Part shown: in pieces, positions 27,318 through 34,901 of the stretch
Layout of the letters: the number at the start of each line of letters is the position of its first letter
Numbering within the stretch: the first letter of the stretch is position 1
NCBI RefSeq assembly: GCF_008015755.1
Contig: NZ_SSGF01000007.1
Span: 186,001-250,000 of the forward strand
Reading direction: 5' to 3'
Length of the DNA stretch: 64,000 nt
DNA from: Methylophilus sp.
Lineage (GTDB): Bacteria > Pseudomonadota > Gammaproteobacteria > Burkholderiales > Methylophilaceae
Program-made: the position numbers and the translations under genes
Notes under the pieces: model-generated
What the model saw: the letters and a program-made list of their open reading frames with translations, nothing else
Database searches by the model: none
Told to the model about the DNA's origin: nothing

Positions 27318-27550
27318 TCCAGCGCCTCGCGCTCAGGCTGCGTTTGTGTTACACGCTCCGGCATAAAATCATCAGTCACATTTAATGGGTTGATAAAAAA
27401 GCTATCCCAGGTGGACTCCAGTGGGGCAATAATGCGCTCTTTGCCAATCGCTCGCACCGTCACCTGTTTCACGTTTTCAGGCAAGCGCACATCTGCCGGA
27501 ATGCGAACGGCTTGCGTTCGGTTATTGATAAAAACAGTGCTAATACTCAT
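27314..27550 (-). CDS. vapB: Antitoxin VapB
   Basis: A 78-residue antitoxin. The N-terminal AbrB/SpoVT-like DNA-binding domain reads STVFINNRTQAVRIPADVRLP, the usual enterobacterial VapB pattern. The C terminus (STWDSFFINPLNVTDDFMPER) is the toxin-binding tail. The in-frame start at 27583 is less likely, because ATG 27550 has GAGG upstream. The upstream DNA carries GTATAT twice, a possible self-binding operator. Confidence 0.93.
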   Translation of the reverse strand: MSISTVFINNRTQAVRIPADVRLPENVKQVTVRAIGKERIIAPLESTWDSFFINPLNVTDDFMPERVTQTQPEREALE

Positions 27551-27572
27551 ACCAGTCACCTCTGCAAAATAT

Positions 27573-27591
27573 GTATATTGCATTAGTATAT
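27573..27591 (-). promoter_or_regulatory. Candidate vapBC promoter/operator
   Basis: GTATAT occurs at 27573-27578 and again at 27586-27591, 13 bp apart. On the minus strand this includes a TATACT -10-like hexamer upstream of vapB. Spacing of about one helical turn suits a dimeric AbrB-type repressor, but binding is inference. Confidence 0.35.
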
Positions 27592-27721
27592 GGCGGCAGG
27601 CTGGTTAGGGCAAGAGTTATTCTATGCGAGTGAAATGCTCCCAAGAGTTGTTGTGAAAAAGCAGACTCAGCTAACATTTGAGCTGAACTATTTGAGCGCA
27701 ACTGGCCTTCACTTTTAAAAG

Positions 27722-28144
27722 TTAATTCGCAGTACTGAGTGTTCGCGACATGAAATCATACTGACGTCGATTCACGTCCCTGATTTGATAAATAATCGAC
27801 TGAATTCTAATAATATCATCGCAACTCTCTGGCATATTTGATGCACTTCCTTTGTTAAACGCCTTCACGATGCTGATGATCTCGGCCATCATGGGTTGCT
27901 TCTCCACCTCAAATGCTGAAAACTCTGAGGACGAGAGTATTTTTCTGAAAAAACTGGACTGATCTGCCTGCGTCCAGTGCAATCGTTATGCAGTGGCTTG
28001 GACTTCCTGATCAATTTCAATCTCGCGCAAATGCTGATCTTCTTTGATTGAGTTTAGAAATGACTCAACGTGTATATTGCCTAATCCATAGACTGTAGCT
28101 TCTATGCTATTCAGCATATTTGACCAAATTTCTCCCAACCTCAC
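27722..28144 (-). pseudogene. Small reading frame interrupted by one in-frame stop
   Basis: From GTG 28144 a 52-residue frame (containing GEIWSNMLNSIEATVYGLGN and ending EVQATA) stops at TAA 27986-27988. The same frame then continues from TTG 27982 for 86 residues (LHWTQADQSSFFRKILSSS, ending SRTLSTAN). The pieces are either one gene of about 140 residues broken by a nonsense change, or two tiny coupled genes. I do not recognise either part. Both are helix-rich, cytosolic in character and AT-rich like the next two genes upstream on the same strand. A ribosome-site-like AGGAAG lies just before GTG 28144. Confidence 0.4.
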
Positions 28145-28209
28145 CACTTCCTAGTGGATTTTGTTGGCAGTGCAGGCGAGAGTAATGCCATGCTGCGCTG
28201 GCTGAATCA

Positions 28210-28839
28210 TCAATACGACCAGCTCTTATACTGAGGGGCATGTAAGAGGCACATTGTTCCTGTAGTCGCATCGGCGAATATGCACCATGTCGACGTACAA
28301 CCGGGAATAACGCTATGTCCGCGCTGTGCTTTGATCCTAATGACAGCTTCGTTTAGACATTGGTTACACCCTTTGGCCAAACAGGTTGGGGAAGCTGCTG
28401 AGCCGTCAGCACATTGCGAAATACCATTCGTGCAAACCACTCCACCATGTGTTGAGCAGCAGCCTTGACAGTCGGAATCGTTACCTTTTGTTAACGCCAT
28501 GTACGTGTAGTATTGTACAGCCTCTTTAATGTCAGCAGCTCTTGCTGAGCCAATAGTAAAATTGTCTATGTCATCCAGAAAAGGAGTGTCATAGTATTTT
28601 GTTGGTAGATTGCTAGACCAGTATCCGTCATAATTAGCAAAGGCATTGTTGTAAACCTGAGTTTCGTGCTCATATGTATCAGTATCGGCATACTGACCAC
28701 TCAGTGATGGGAAGATAAATCTATTGTAGGCTTTTGACTGAGTGACACTGCTGTACCCAGAGACAGGCGCCCATTGTTCACCGGCAAATATAGTCGGAGC
28801 AATGCAAAGTAGAAGACTGAATATAAATCTTGTTTTCAT
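28210..28839 (-). CDS. Exported cysteine-rich protein with a CCSxHGGV motif
   Basis: A 209-residue protein with a clear signal peptide (MKTRFIFSLLLCIAPTIFAG). Residues 22-125 are Tyr/Asn/Asp rich (YNNAFANYDGYWSSNLP). The C-terminal part has about ten cysteines in the pattern DCQGCCSTHGGVVC, then CADGSAASPTC and KGCNQC, with two more pairs near the end. CCSxHGGV followed by CxDGxxxSPxC is a motif I recall from other proteobacterial secreted proteins without assigned function. Disulfide bonding in the periplasm or outside the cell is likely. Its ATG overlaps the stop of the preceding STN-domain gene by 4 bp, indicating a functional pair. Confidence 0.75.
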   Translation of the reverse strand: MKTRFIFSLLLCIAPTIFAGEQWAPVSGYSSVTQSKAYNRFIFPSLSGQYADTDTYEHETQVYNNAFANYDGYWSSNLPTKYYDTPFLDDIDNFTIGSARAADIKEAVQYYTYMALTKGNDSDCQGCCSTHGGVVCTNGISQCADGSAASPTCLAKGCNQCLNEAVIRIKAQRGHSVIPGCTSTWCIFADATTGTMCLLHAPQYKSWSY

Positions 28840-29918
28840 TTTTCACTCTCCTCGTTCATATCTGGGGTCACAGTACTTTGAGGTGCAATCGGAATGGCGA
28901 TTTTTATGGTGGGATATACATGAGTGATTTCATACTCTATTGTCCCACCCCACAATGGATCAACAAGTCTAATACTTCTATTGTCACTTGCTGCTGCAAG
29001 TAGTTTTTCTGCCGTTGCTGCAACGCGAACGCCATAAAACTGGATTCCCTTCTGCTTTAGTGTTGTATTTAGATCATTTGCATTCTTTTGAAATTCAAGT
29101 GCCGGTATCATTTGATCGTCATTTGTACCCTGCTGACGCAAAGTTTCCACCTGCAAGTTTGCATCTTCTAAGAGCTGTGAGACAAATCGAGCGTGATGTA
29201 AAGAGGCTGATTTAATGGCGTCCTCTGTAGATTCACCAGACTTCAAATCATATCCACCGCCATTTTCTTTCCATCCAATATTTAGAGTGACAGGATCTAA
29301 TTGCTTTTGTTTTAGAGTTGCTACAAGTTGTTCGGATGAGATGTAGTGCGGGAATGATAATTGCGCGTGGAGCTCTTTTTTTGGCGTTCCCGCTACTAGT
29401 TTAGATAGAATTTGGTGACGTTTTTTGATGTAGTTATTAATTGCGCTTTCGGAGTTATTTGCAGGCATGAAAAACATCTTGGCATGTTGATTCCGAATTT
29501 TAACTTGCCCAGAAAAGTCGGGTGCTGGGTTGGTTGAGTTGGTTGATGGCGTGGCTTTTTCTGAGAGCATATGCATCGCTACGATATTATCTCCATCATA
29601 TACAATTGCATAATTGTCGCCGGCAATATGCTGCAATAGCTGAATTAGCGAAATACTCTTCGCGTCAATCGAAATAGGTTGCTGCTTTAATTCGTTATCT
29701 ACATAAATATCCACATTGGTTTTTTCTCGAATCTTTGACAATAGCACTTCTAACCTGACTGATTTGGATACTATGCTAAAAGTACCATCATCATGTCGGG
29801 TAAGCGTTAGCTCCTTTGGAGTTTCTTTTACACCTCCAGCTAAAGCGAATGTTGGAGTAATGTTCATCATGAATAGCAGAGTAAATACAAACTTAGAGTA
29901 AGAGCGATTACTTTTCAT
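28836..29918 (-). CDS. Exported STN-domain protein of unknown function
   Basis: A 360-residue protein with a signal peptide (hydrophobic FVFTLLFMMNITPTFALA). Residues 55-118 look like an STN (secretin/TonB short N-terminal) domain: LEVLLSKIREKTNVDIYVDNE, then ISLIQLLQHIAGDNYAIVYDGDNIV. Secretins and FecA-type receptors follow such a domain with a barrel, but here a 240-residue alpha/beta region follows, with AEKLLAAASDNRSIRLVDPLWGG near residue 305. No barrel, TonB box or membrane anchor is seen. The ribosome site AAGGGAG precedes the ATG. It is the first gene of a minus-strand unit with the Cys-rich gene. Confidence 0.72.
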   Translation of the reverse strand: MKSNRSYSKFVFTLLFMMNITPTFALAGGVKETPKELTLTRHDDGTFSIVSKSVRLEVLLSKIREKTNVDIYVDNELKQQPISIDAKSISLIQLLQHIAGDNYAIVYDGDNIVAMHMLSEKATPSTNSTNPAPDFSGQVKIRNQHAKMFFMPANNSESAINNYIKKRHQILSKLVAGTPKKELHAQLSFPHYISSEQLVATLKQKQLDPVTLNIGWKENGGGYDLKSGESTEDAIKSASLHHARFVSQLLEDANLQVETLRQQGTNDDQMIPALEFQKNANDLNTTLKQKGIQFYGVRVAATAEKLLAAASDNRSIRLVDPLWGGTIEYEITHVYPTIKIAIPIAPQSTVTPDMNEESEK

Positions 29919-30258
29919 CTATGACTCCCTTAGTTTCGATAGCTGAACCATTAGCGTTAACAGCGGATCTTACGAGACATTTTCTATTTAATATTTATTA
30001 ACATATGTTAAATTTACATTGATTGCCTGCATATTGCAATGCCTGTAATGTGCGAAATTGTGTGGATTTAGAAAAAAGTGTTCGCGATAAGGCGGGAAGC
30101 TAATGTTTAAGAATGTTGTTTGCCTAGAAGCAAACAGATAGGAGGGCGCAGTTAAGGTTTAACTTAACTTCTTAAGTATTGATATTGTCTATCGGTGGTG
30201 ATATTTGAAAAAGAATAGACATTCGTATTAGAGATTTCGCATAGTCTCTCAGATGCGC
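29919..30258. other. 340-bp AT-rich gap upstream of the STN gene
   Basis: No coding frame is convincing. The stretch holds a perfect 14-bp palindrome TTAACATATGTTAA (29998-30011), about 80 bp upstream of the STN-domain ATG. A small hairpin TGTTTGC / GCAAACA lies near 30117-30136, followed by AGGAGGG. The palindrome is a plausible operator for the minus-strand cluster. The hairpin has no evident partner gene. Confidence 0.4.
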
Positions 30259-31209
30259 TTACCAGCAAGCCCGCTGCATCGCGACACCACGCGCACCACA
30301 GGCTTGTGCTTGTGAAAGATGTTCCAGGCGCATACCTCCCAACGCGTATAAAGGGATTTCCAGTCCATTCAGCATTTCACCAAACTTCTCCCAGCCTAGC
30401 CCTGTGGCTTCTGGGTGGCTTTGGGTCGGCAGCACAGGCGAGAGCAGGGCGAAGTCTAATTGCAGCGTTTGCGCTTGTTGTAGTTGTTCGGCGTCGTGGC
30501 AAGAGGCGCCGACTAATAACTGGTCTGGCTTTTGCGTGAGGGTCAGCAAGCGCTGGCTATTTAAATGCACGCCTTGATAACCGAGTTGCAGGGCTTGTTC
30601 GGGCGTACCGTTGAGCAGGCTGCGGCAGTCGTAAGGGGCGCACAGTGTGAGCACTTGTTCGCTTAATTTCGCCAAGGCTGGGCTATCAAGCTGTGATTCG
30701 CGAATTTGCAGCAGTTGCAGGCCTTGGTCTAATTGTTTTTTTAAAGCGTGCAAGAATGCGGCTTCGCCCATTTCTTGCACGTTGCTGATGGCGTACATAG
30801 GCGGCAGGCTCAGGGCTTGCATAATCGGCGCGTTGGCGGGCAATACGGGGCTGACATTGAGCTTACGCGGGTGTTGCCAGGCGAATTGCTGGCCTTCGCG
30901 TGCGGTGAGTTCACCTTGCCAGGCATGCACGAAGAAGAAGTGCAGCAGCACGGTTTTGGCTTCGGCGTCGTGCGTGGCAGGGTAGTCGTAGCGCCGTTTG
31001 ATCCACGGTTGTATTTGGGTCGGCGTGATGCCTAGCTCTTCTTGCGACTCGCGAATCAATGCGTGTTCTGGTGTTTCGCCAGATTCAATTTTGCCGCCTG
31101 GGAACTCCCACCAGCCTGCCCAGCCTTTGCCGTTAGGGCGGCTGGCGAGCAGGTATTCACCATCGGATTTCATGAGGATGGCAACGGCGACTTGTACGAG
31201 TTTGGTCAT
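30259..31209 (-). CDS. Nudix hydrolase fused to a ThiE/TenI-like domain
   Basis: A 316-residue two-domain protein. Residues 1-125 are a MutT-type Nudix domain with the complete box from Gly39 to Ile61 (GETPEHALIRESQEELGI), expected to sanitise oxidised nucleotides such as 8-oxo-dGTP. Residues 135-316 form a ThiE/TenI-like TIM barrel (MYAISN, LQLLQIRES, LQLGYQGVHLNS, PLYALGGM). The usual RExK lysine and the Mg-binding Asp positions of ThiE are replaced, so the second domain may not make thiamine phosphate. This fusion is known in beta- and gammaproteobacteria. It is 5 bp downstream of the DUF815 ATPase gene. Confidence 0.9.
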   Translation of the reverse strand: MTKLVQVAVAILMKSDGEYLLASRPNGKGWAGWWEFPGGKIESGETPEHALIRESQEELGITPTQIQPWIKRRYDYPATHDAEAKTVLLHFFFVHAWQGELTAREGQQFAWQHPRKLNVSPVLPANAPIMQALSLPPMYAISNVQEMGEAAFLHALKKQLDQGLQLLQIRESQLDSPALAKLSEQVLTLCAPYDCRSLLNGTPEQALQLGYQGVHLNSQRLLTLTQKPDQLLVGASCHDAEQLQQAQTLQLDFALLSPVLPTQSHPEATGLGWEKFGEMLNGLEIPLYALGGMRLEHLSQAQACGARGVAMQRACW

Positions 31210-31214
31210 AAATA

Positions 31215-32072
31215 TCAGGATTTCAGTTGCAGTTTGCCCGCGTAGTCTTTGGCAAATTGGTAGGCGACGCGGCCGCTGCGCGCGCCACGCGTGTGGTAAA
31301 ACTGCAAGGCGGCGTGCTGCGCAGCGTCATCCATTGTGATGCCAAACGTGTCCAGCCAGTGCTCGGCAATGCTCAGGTATTCGTCCTGGTCAAAACTGTA
31401 AAACGATAGCCACAAACCAAAACGTTCTGCCAGTGAGGTTTTTTCGTCTATGGTGTCGTTCTGGCGAATTTCACCTTGATCAACAATCGGTTGATTATCG
31501 GCCATATATTCTGGCATCAGGTTTTTGCGGTTAGAGGTAGCGTACACCAGCAGGTTGGATGAAGCGTTCTCAATCGAACCATCGAGGATGACTTTAAGCG
31601 CTTTGTAGCCGGTGTCGTTGGCTTCAAAGGTGAGGTCATCACAAAAAATAATGAATTTTTCAGGCCGCTGACGAATCAGCTGCGCAATTTGCGGCAGGTC
31701 GTTGAGGTCCTGTTTTTCTACTTCGATCAGGCGCAAGCCTTGGTCTGCATAAGTGTTGAGTAAGGCTTTAACCAGTGACGACTTGCCGGTGCCGCGTGCG
31801 CCTGTGAGCAGCACATGGTTGGCTGGCAGGCCTTGTAAAAATTGGCGGGTGTTACGCACGACTTCGGTTTTTTGGCGGTCAATAAAGCGAATATCGTCTA
31901 ACAGCACATGATGCGGGTGTTCGACGGCCTGTAATTGACCGTGTGCGCTATGTTTGACCCAGCGCCAGGCAATGGCTTGCCAATTGATGTCGGCAGGCGG
32001 GGCTGGTAGCAGCGTTTCCAGGCGCGTGATGAGTTGTTCAGCACGTTGCAGCAAGTGTTCAAGTGAGTTCAT
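31215..32072 (-). CDS. DUF815-family AAA ATPase
   Basis: A 285-residue P-loop ATPase of the DUF815 family. Walker A is TGARGTGKSSLVKAL near residue 93 and Walker B is FIIFCDDLTFE near 143. SSNLLVYATSNRKNLMPEYM holds sensor-like residues. DEKTSLAERFGLWLSFY is the family signature. An in-frame start at 32117 would add 15 residues, but ATG 32072 (MNSLEHLL) fits homologs. In Burkholderiales this gene sits with the Nudix-ThiE gene next to argJ-secA. The partner is kept here, while argJ and secA are not in view. Function is unknown. Confidence 0.9.
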   Translation of the reverse strand: MNSLEHLLQRAEQLITRLETLLPAPPADINWQAIAWRWVKHSAHGQLQAVEHPHHVLLDDIRFIDRQKTEVVRNTRQFLQGLPANHVLLTGARGTGKSSLVKALLNTYADQGLRLIEVEKQDLNDLPQIAQLIRQRPEKFIIFCDDLTFEANDTGYKALKVILDGSIENASSNLLVYATSNRKNLMPEYMADNQPIVDQGEIRQNDTIDEKTSLAERFGLWLSFYSFDQDEYLSIAEHWLDTFGITMDDAAQHAALQFYHTRGARSGRVAYQFAKDYAGKLQLKS

Positions 32073-32221
32073 GCGAGTGGCTTGGTGAGAAAAGTCGAAC
32101 GAGGGCTTATTGTACACAATGCATCCAGCGGCGGTTAGCGTAAGTTAGGCTGACGACAGCGCAAAATCCCCTGTGTTTGTGTTACCTTGTGCGGCTTGTT
32201 TATTGCACTTATAAAATATCT

Positions 32222-32788
32222 ATGACTCAACAAAAGATCATTCTGGCATCACGTAGTCCACGTCGAGTGGAGTTGCTGGCACAACTCGGCGTGCAATGCG
32301 ATATTTTGCCTGCCGATATTGATGAATCGAGTCTGCCCGGTGAAGACCCGGCGCAGTATGTATGCCGACTGGCACAAGAAAAAGCGCTGGCTGTTGCGGC
32401 ACACCATGGTGAACGTGGTTTGCTGATTCTGGCCGCTGACACCACCGTTGCACTGGGGCAGGAGATTTTAGGTAAACCTGCCGATGCCAGCGAAGCATTG
32501 GCCATGTTGTCGCGCCTGAGCGGTAGTGTGCATTTGGTGCATACGGCGGTGGCGGTGTACGAGGCAGGTGAAGTGCGCTGCTTGCTGAGCACTACAGAGG
32601 TGGAGATGATGCCGGTGCCGCAGGCCGTGTTGCAGGACTATATTGCCTCAGGAGAACCAATGGATAAAGCCGGTGCCTATGGCATACAAGGGCGCGCGGG
32701 GGCGTGGATCAGGCGCATTACGGGCAGCTATAGCGGCGTGATGGGATTGCCACTGCATGAAACGGCGCAGTTACTGCACGCATGGTAA
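32222..32788 (+). CDS. maf: Maf-family dTTP/UTP pyrophosphatase
   Basis: A 188-residue nucleotide pyrophosphatase, in the YhdE-like subgroup. It starts IILASRSPRRVELLAQLG and has the catalytic region ILAADTTVALGQEILGKP, then YIASGEPMDKAGAYGIQG. YhdE acts on dTTP, UTP and modified pyrimidine nucleotides. Its gene is followed by rng, as in E. coli yhdE-rng, which supports this assignment over the m7GTP-specific YceF. An in-frame ATG/TTG upstream at 32177 is disfavoured by the universal family start. Confidence 0.94.
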   Translation: MTQQKIILASRSPRRVELLAQLGVQCDILPADIDESSLPGEDPAQYVCRLAQEKALAVAAHHGERGLLILAADTTVALGQEILGKPADASEALAMLSRLSGSVHLVHTAVAVYEAGEVRCLLSTTEVEMMPVPQAVLQDYIASGEPMDKAGAYGIQGRAGAWIRRITGSYSGVMGLPLHETAQLLHAW

Positions 32789-32828
32789 ACTTTGTATAAA
32801 AATAATGATCGGGATCGGGTAAAGCAAT

Positions 32829-34301
32829 ATGTCATTGGCGCAGGAAGTATTGATTAACGTCACGCCGCAGGAAACGCGCGTGGCGATTCTGGAGCAAGGC
32901 ATTGTCCAGGAGCTACATATAGAACGGGCTTCGTCACTCGGTATTGTGGGTAATATCTATCGCGGTACAGTGGTGCGCGTGTTGCCTGGCATGCAGTCCG
33001 CTTTTGTTGAGATCGGTTTACAGCGCGCGGCTTTTTTGCATGCCGCAGATATTATGGAGTGCCATTCAGAAGATGGGACGGTAAAAACCGCCAGGCCGAT
33101 TCAGGAGGTGTTGCACGAAGGGCAGTCGATTATCGTGCAGGTGATTAAAGAAGCCATCGGCACCAAGGGTGCGCGATTGACGACGGAAATCAGTATTGCT
33201 GGCCGTTTTTTAGTTTATTTGCCTTATCAAAAGCATATTGGCGTTTCGCAACGCATTGATATCGAAGAAGAACGCGAGTTTTTGCGCAATCGCTTGCTGG
33301 GCTTATTGCCAGAAGAGCGCGAGGGTGGCTACATTATTCGTACTATGTCCGAAAATGCAACCGATGACGAGCTGCTGGCTGATATTGAATACTTGCGCAA
33401 AGTCTGGCAAAAAATCCAGGCCGAGAGTAAAAAAGTCGGTGAGCGTTCGCTGATTTTTTATGACCTGAGCTTGCCACGCCGTATTTTGCGCGATGTGGTG
33501 TGCACGGAAACGACCAGTATCCGCGTCGATTCGCGTGAAATGTTCGAGCGCCTGAAAGAGTTTGCCGAGTTGTATGTCTCCCATGCAGTCAAGCCGCTCA
33601 CGCACTACAAGGGCGAACGCTCGCTGTTTGAGTTTTATGACATTGAAAGTGAAATCGAAAAAGCCTTGTCGCGCAAAGTGGAGTTGAAGTCAGGTGGCTA
33701 TCTGATTTTTGATCAGACCGAAGCGCTGACCACGGTGGATGTGAATACGGGTAGTTTTGTCAGCGGCAAAAACCTGTCTGACACCATTTTTAAAACCAAT
33801 CTCGAGGCGGCGCAAACCATTGCGCGGCAACTGCGCTTGCGCAATCTGGGCGGCATTATCATTATCGATTTTATTGATATGGATGAAGATGCCCAGCGTG
33901 AAGCGGTACTCGAAGAGCTACGCAAGGCGGTGACTCTGGATAGAGCGCGTATTAATGTGAATGGGTTTTCGGCCTTGGGCTTGGTCGAGCTGACGCGCAA
34001 ACGTACACGCGAGAGCCTGGCGCATTTGTTATGTGAATCTTGCCAGGTGTGTCAGGGGCGTGGTGAACTCAAAACAGCACAAACCATTTGTTATGAAATT
34101 ATGCGTGAGGTACTGCGTGAGTCTAAGCAGTTTAAAAATGCTAAAGAATTCAAGATATTAGCCTCACCAATCGTGATTAATATGCTGAGTGACGAAGAGT
34201 CACAGAGTTTGGCTAGCTTGTCTGACTTTATTAAAAAGCCACTGTCGCTGCACCCGGATACGCAATATGGGCGGGAAGAATTTGATATTGTTTGGATATA
34301 A
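32829..34301 (+). CDS. rng: Ribonuclease G
   Basis: A 490-residue endoribonuclease of the RNase E/G family that matures the 5' end of 16S rRNA and degrades mRNA. It has an S1 domain near residues 38-130 (GNIYRGTVVRVLPGMQSAFVEIG). The DNase I-like catalytic part carries LTTVDVNTGSFVSG and IIIDFIDMDED, whose Asp residues bind Mg2+. CESCQVCQGRG is the Zn-link cysteine motif. It lacks the long C-terminal scaffold of RNase E, so it is RNase G. It lies 40 bp after maf. Confidence 0.96.
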   Translation: MSLAQEVLINVTPQETRVAILEQGIVQELHIERASSLGIVGNIYRGTVVRVLPGMQSAFVEIGLQRAAFLHAADIMECHSEDGTVKTARPIQEVLHEGQSIIVQVIKEAIGTKGARLTTEISIAGRFLVYLPYQKHIGVSQRIDIEEEREFLRNRLLGLLPEEREGGYIIRTMSENATDDELLADIEYLRKVWQKIQAESKKVGERSLIFYDLSLPRRILRDVVCTETTSIRVDSREMFERLKEFAELYVSHAVKPLTHYKGERSLFEFYDIESEIEKALSRKVELKSGGYLIFDQTEALTTVDVNTGSFVSGKNLSDTIFKTNLEAAQTIARQLRLRNLGGIIIIDFIDMDEDAQREAVLEELRKAVTLDRARINVNGFSALGLVELTRKRTRESLAHLLCESCQVCQGRGELKTAQTICYEIMREVLRESKQFKNAKEFKILASPIVINMLSDEESQSLASLSDFIKKPLSLHPDTQYGREEFDIVWI

Positions 34302-34303
34302 AA

Positions 34304-34334
34304 AAAAAAGGACGACAAATTGTCGTCCTTTTTT
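34304..34334. terminator. Bidirectional terminator
   Basis: A 14-bp perfect stem AAAAAAGGACGACA / TGTCGTCCTTTTTT with a three-base loop lies between convergent rng and yggT, with A- and T-tracts on both sides. Confidence 0.92.
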
Positions 34335-34349
34335 ATTGTGTGTCAGCTT

Positions 34350-34901
34350 TTAAAGAATGCCCGTTGCCAGACCTGGCAACACAATATGGCTGATCATTTG
34401 CAATAAGATCAATGCCACCAGTGCAGAAAAATCAAAGCCCTGAATCGGTGGCAAAATAAGCCGTAATGGCTCCAGAATCGGCGCTGACAGTTGGTTCAGG
34501 ACACCGTAAATCGGGCTATATGGGTTGACCCAGCTTAAAATTGCCATCAGCAGGATGGCATAGAAAAAGACATCCACCATTTGCGCCAGTACGCCAAACA
34601 CCGCTTGCCATACCCAGAAAAGTGGTGAGGCAGGCGCACCCGCCAGCAAGGCCAGCAGGGCAAATAACGCAATTTGCATGAGTAATGCCAACAGCAGTGT
34701 AGACACATCCCACTGCTTGATGGGGCGGATCAGTTTACGCGCTGGTTTGACCATAAAGTCGGTCAGCGCCACGGTCATTTGCCCCAGCGGATTCTGGAAT
34801 GAAGTACGCGTCCATTGCATTAAAAAGCGCAAGACCAGTAAAAAGGTCAGAATGCCAAACGCAGCATTGAGTAAAAAAGTCGTCATATTTTGCAACATCA
34901 T
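34350..34901 (-). CDS. yggT: YggT-family membrane protein
   Basis: A 183-residue inner-membrane protein with two copies of the YggT domain. Each has two hydrophobic segments and an SPxY/NPLG-type turn: WTRTSFQNPLGQMTVALTDFMVKPARKLI in the first half and SWVNPYSPIYGVLNQLSAPILEPLRLILPP in the second. The family is linked to osmotic tolerance in E. coli, but no mechanism is known. It is downstream of proC with a 4-bp overlap, the standard yggS-proC-yggT order. Confidence 0.93.
   Translation of the reverse strand: MMLQNMTTFLLNAAFGILTFLLVLRFLMQWTRTSFQNPLGQMTVALTDFMVKPARKLIRPIKQWDVSTLLLALLMQIALFALLALLAGAPASPLFWVWQAVFGVLAQMVDVFFYAILLMAILSWVNPYSPIYGVLNQLSAPILEPLRLILPPIQGFDFSALVALILLQMISHIVLPGLATGIL

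Noticed and set aside
27590-27718. A 42-residue plus-strand frame (MAAGWLGQELFYASEML...) between vapB and the broken frame
   Set aside because: It has no ribosome site, overlaps the vapBC control region and cannot be told from chance at this length.
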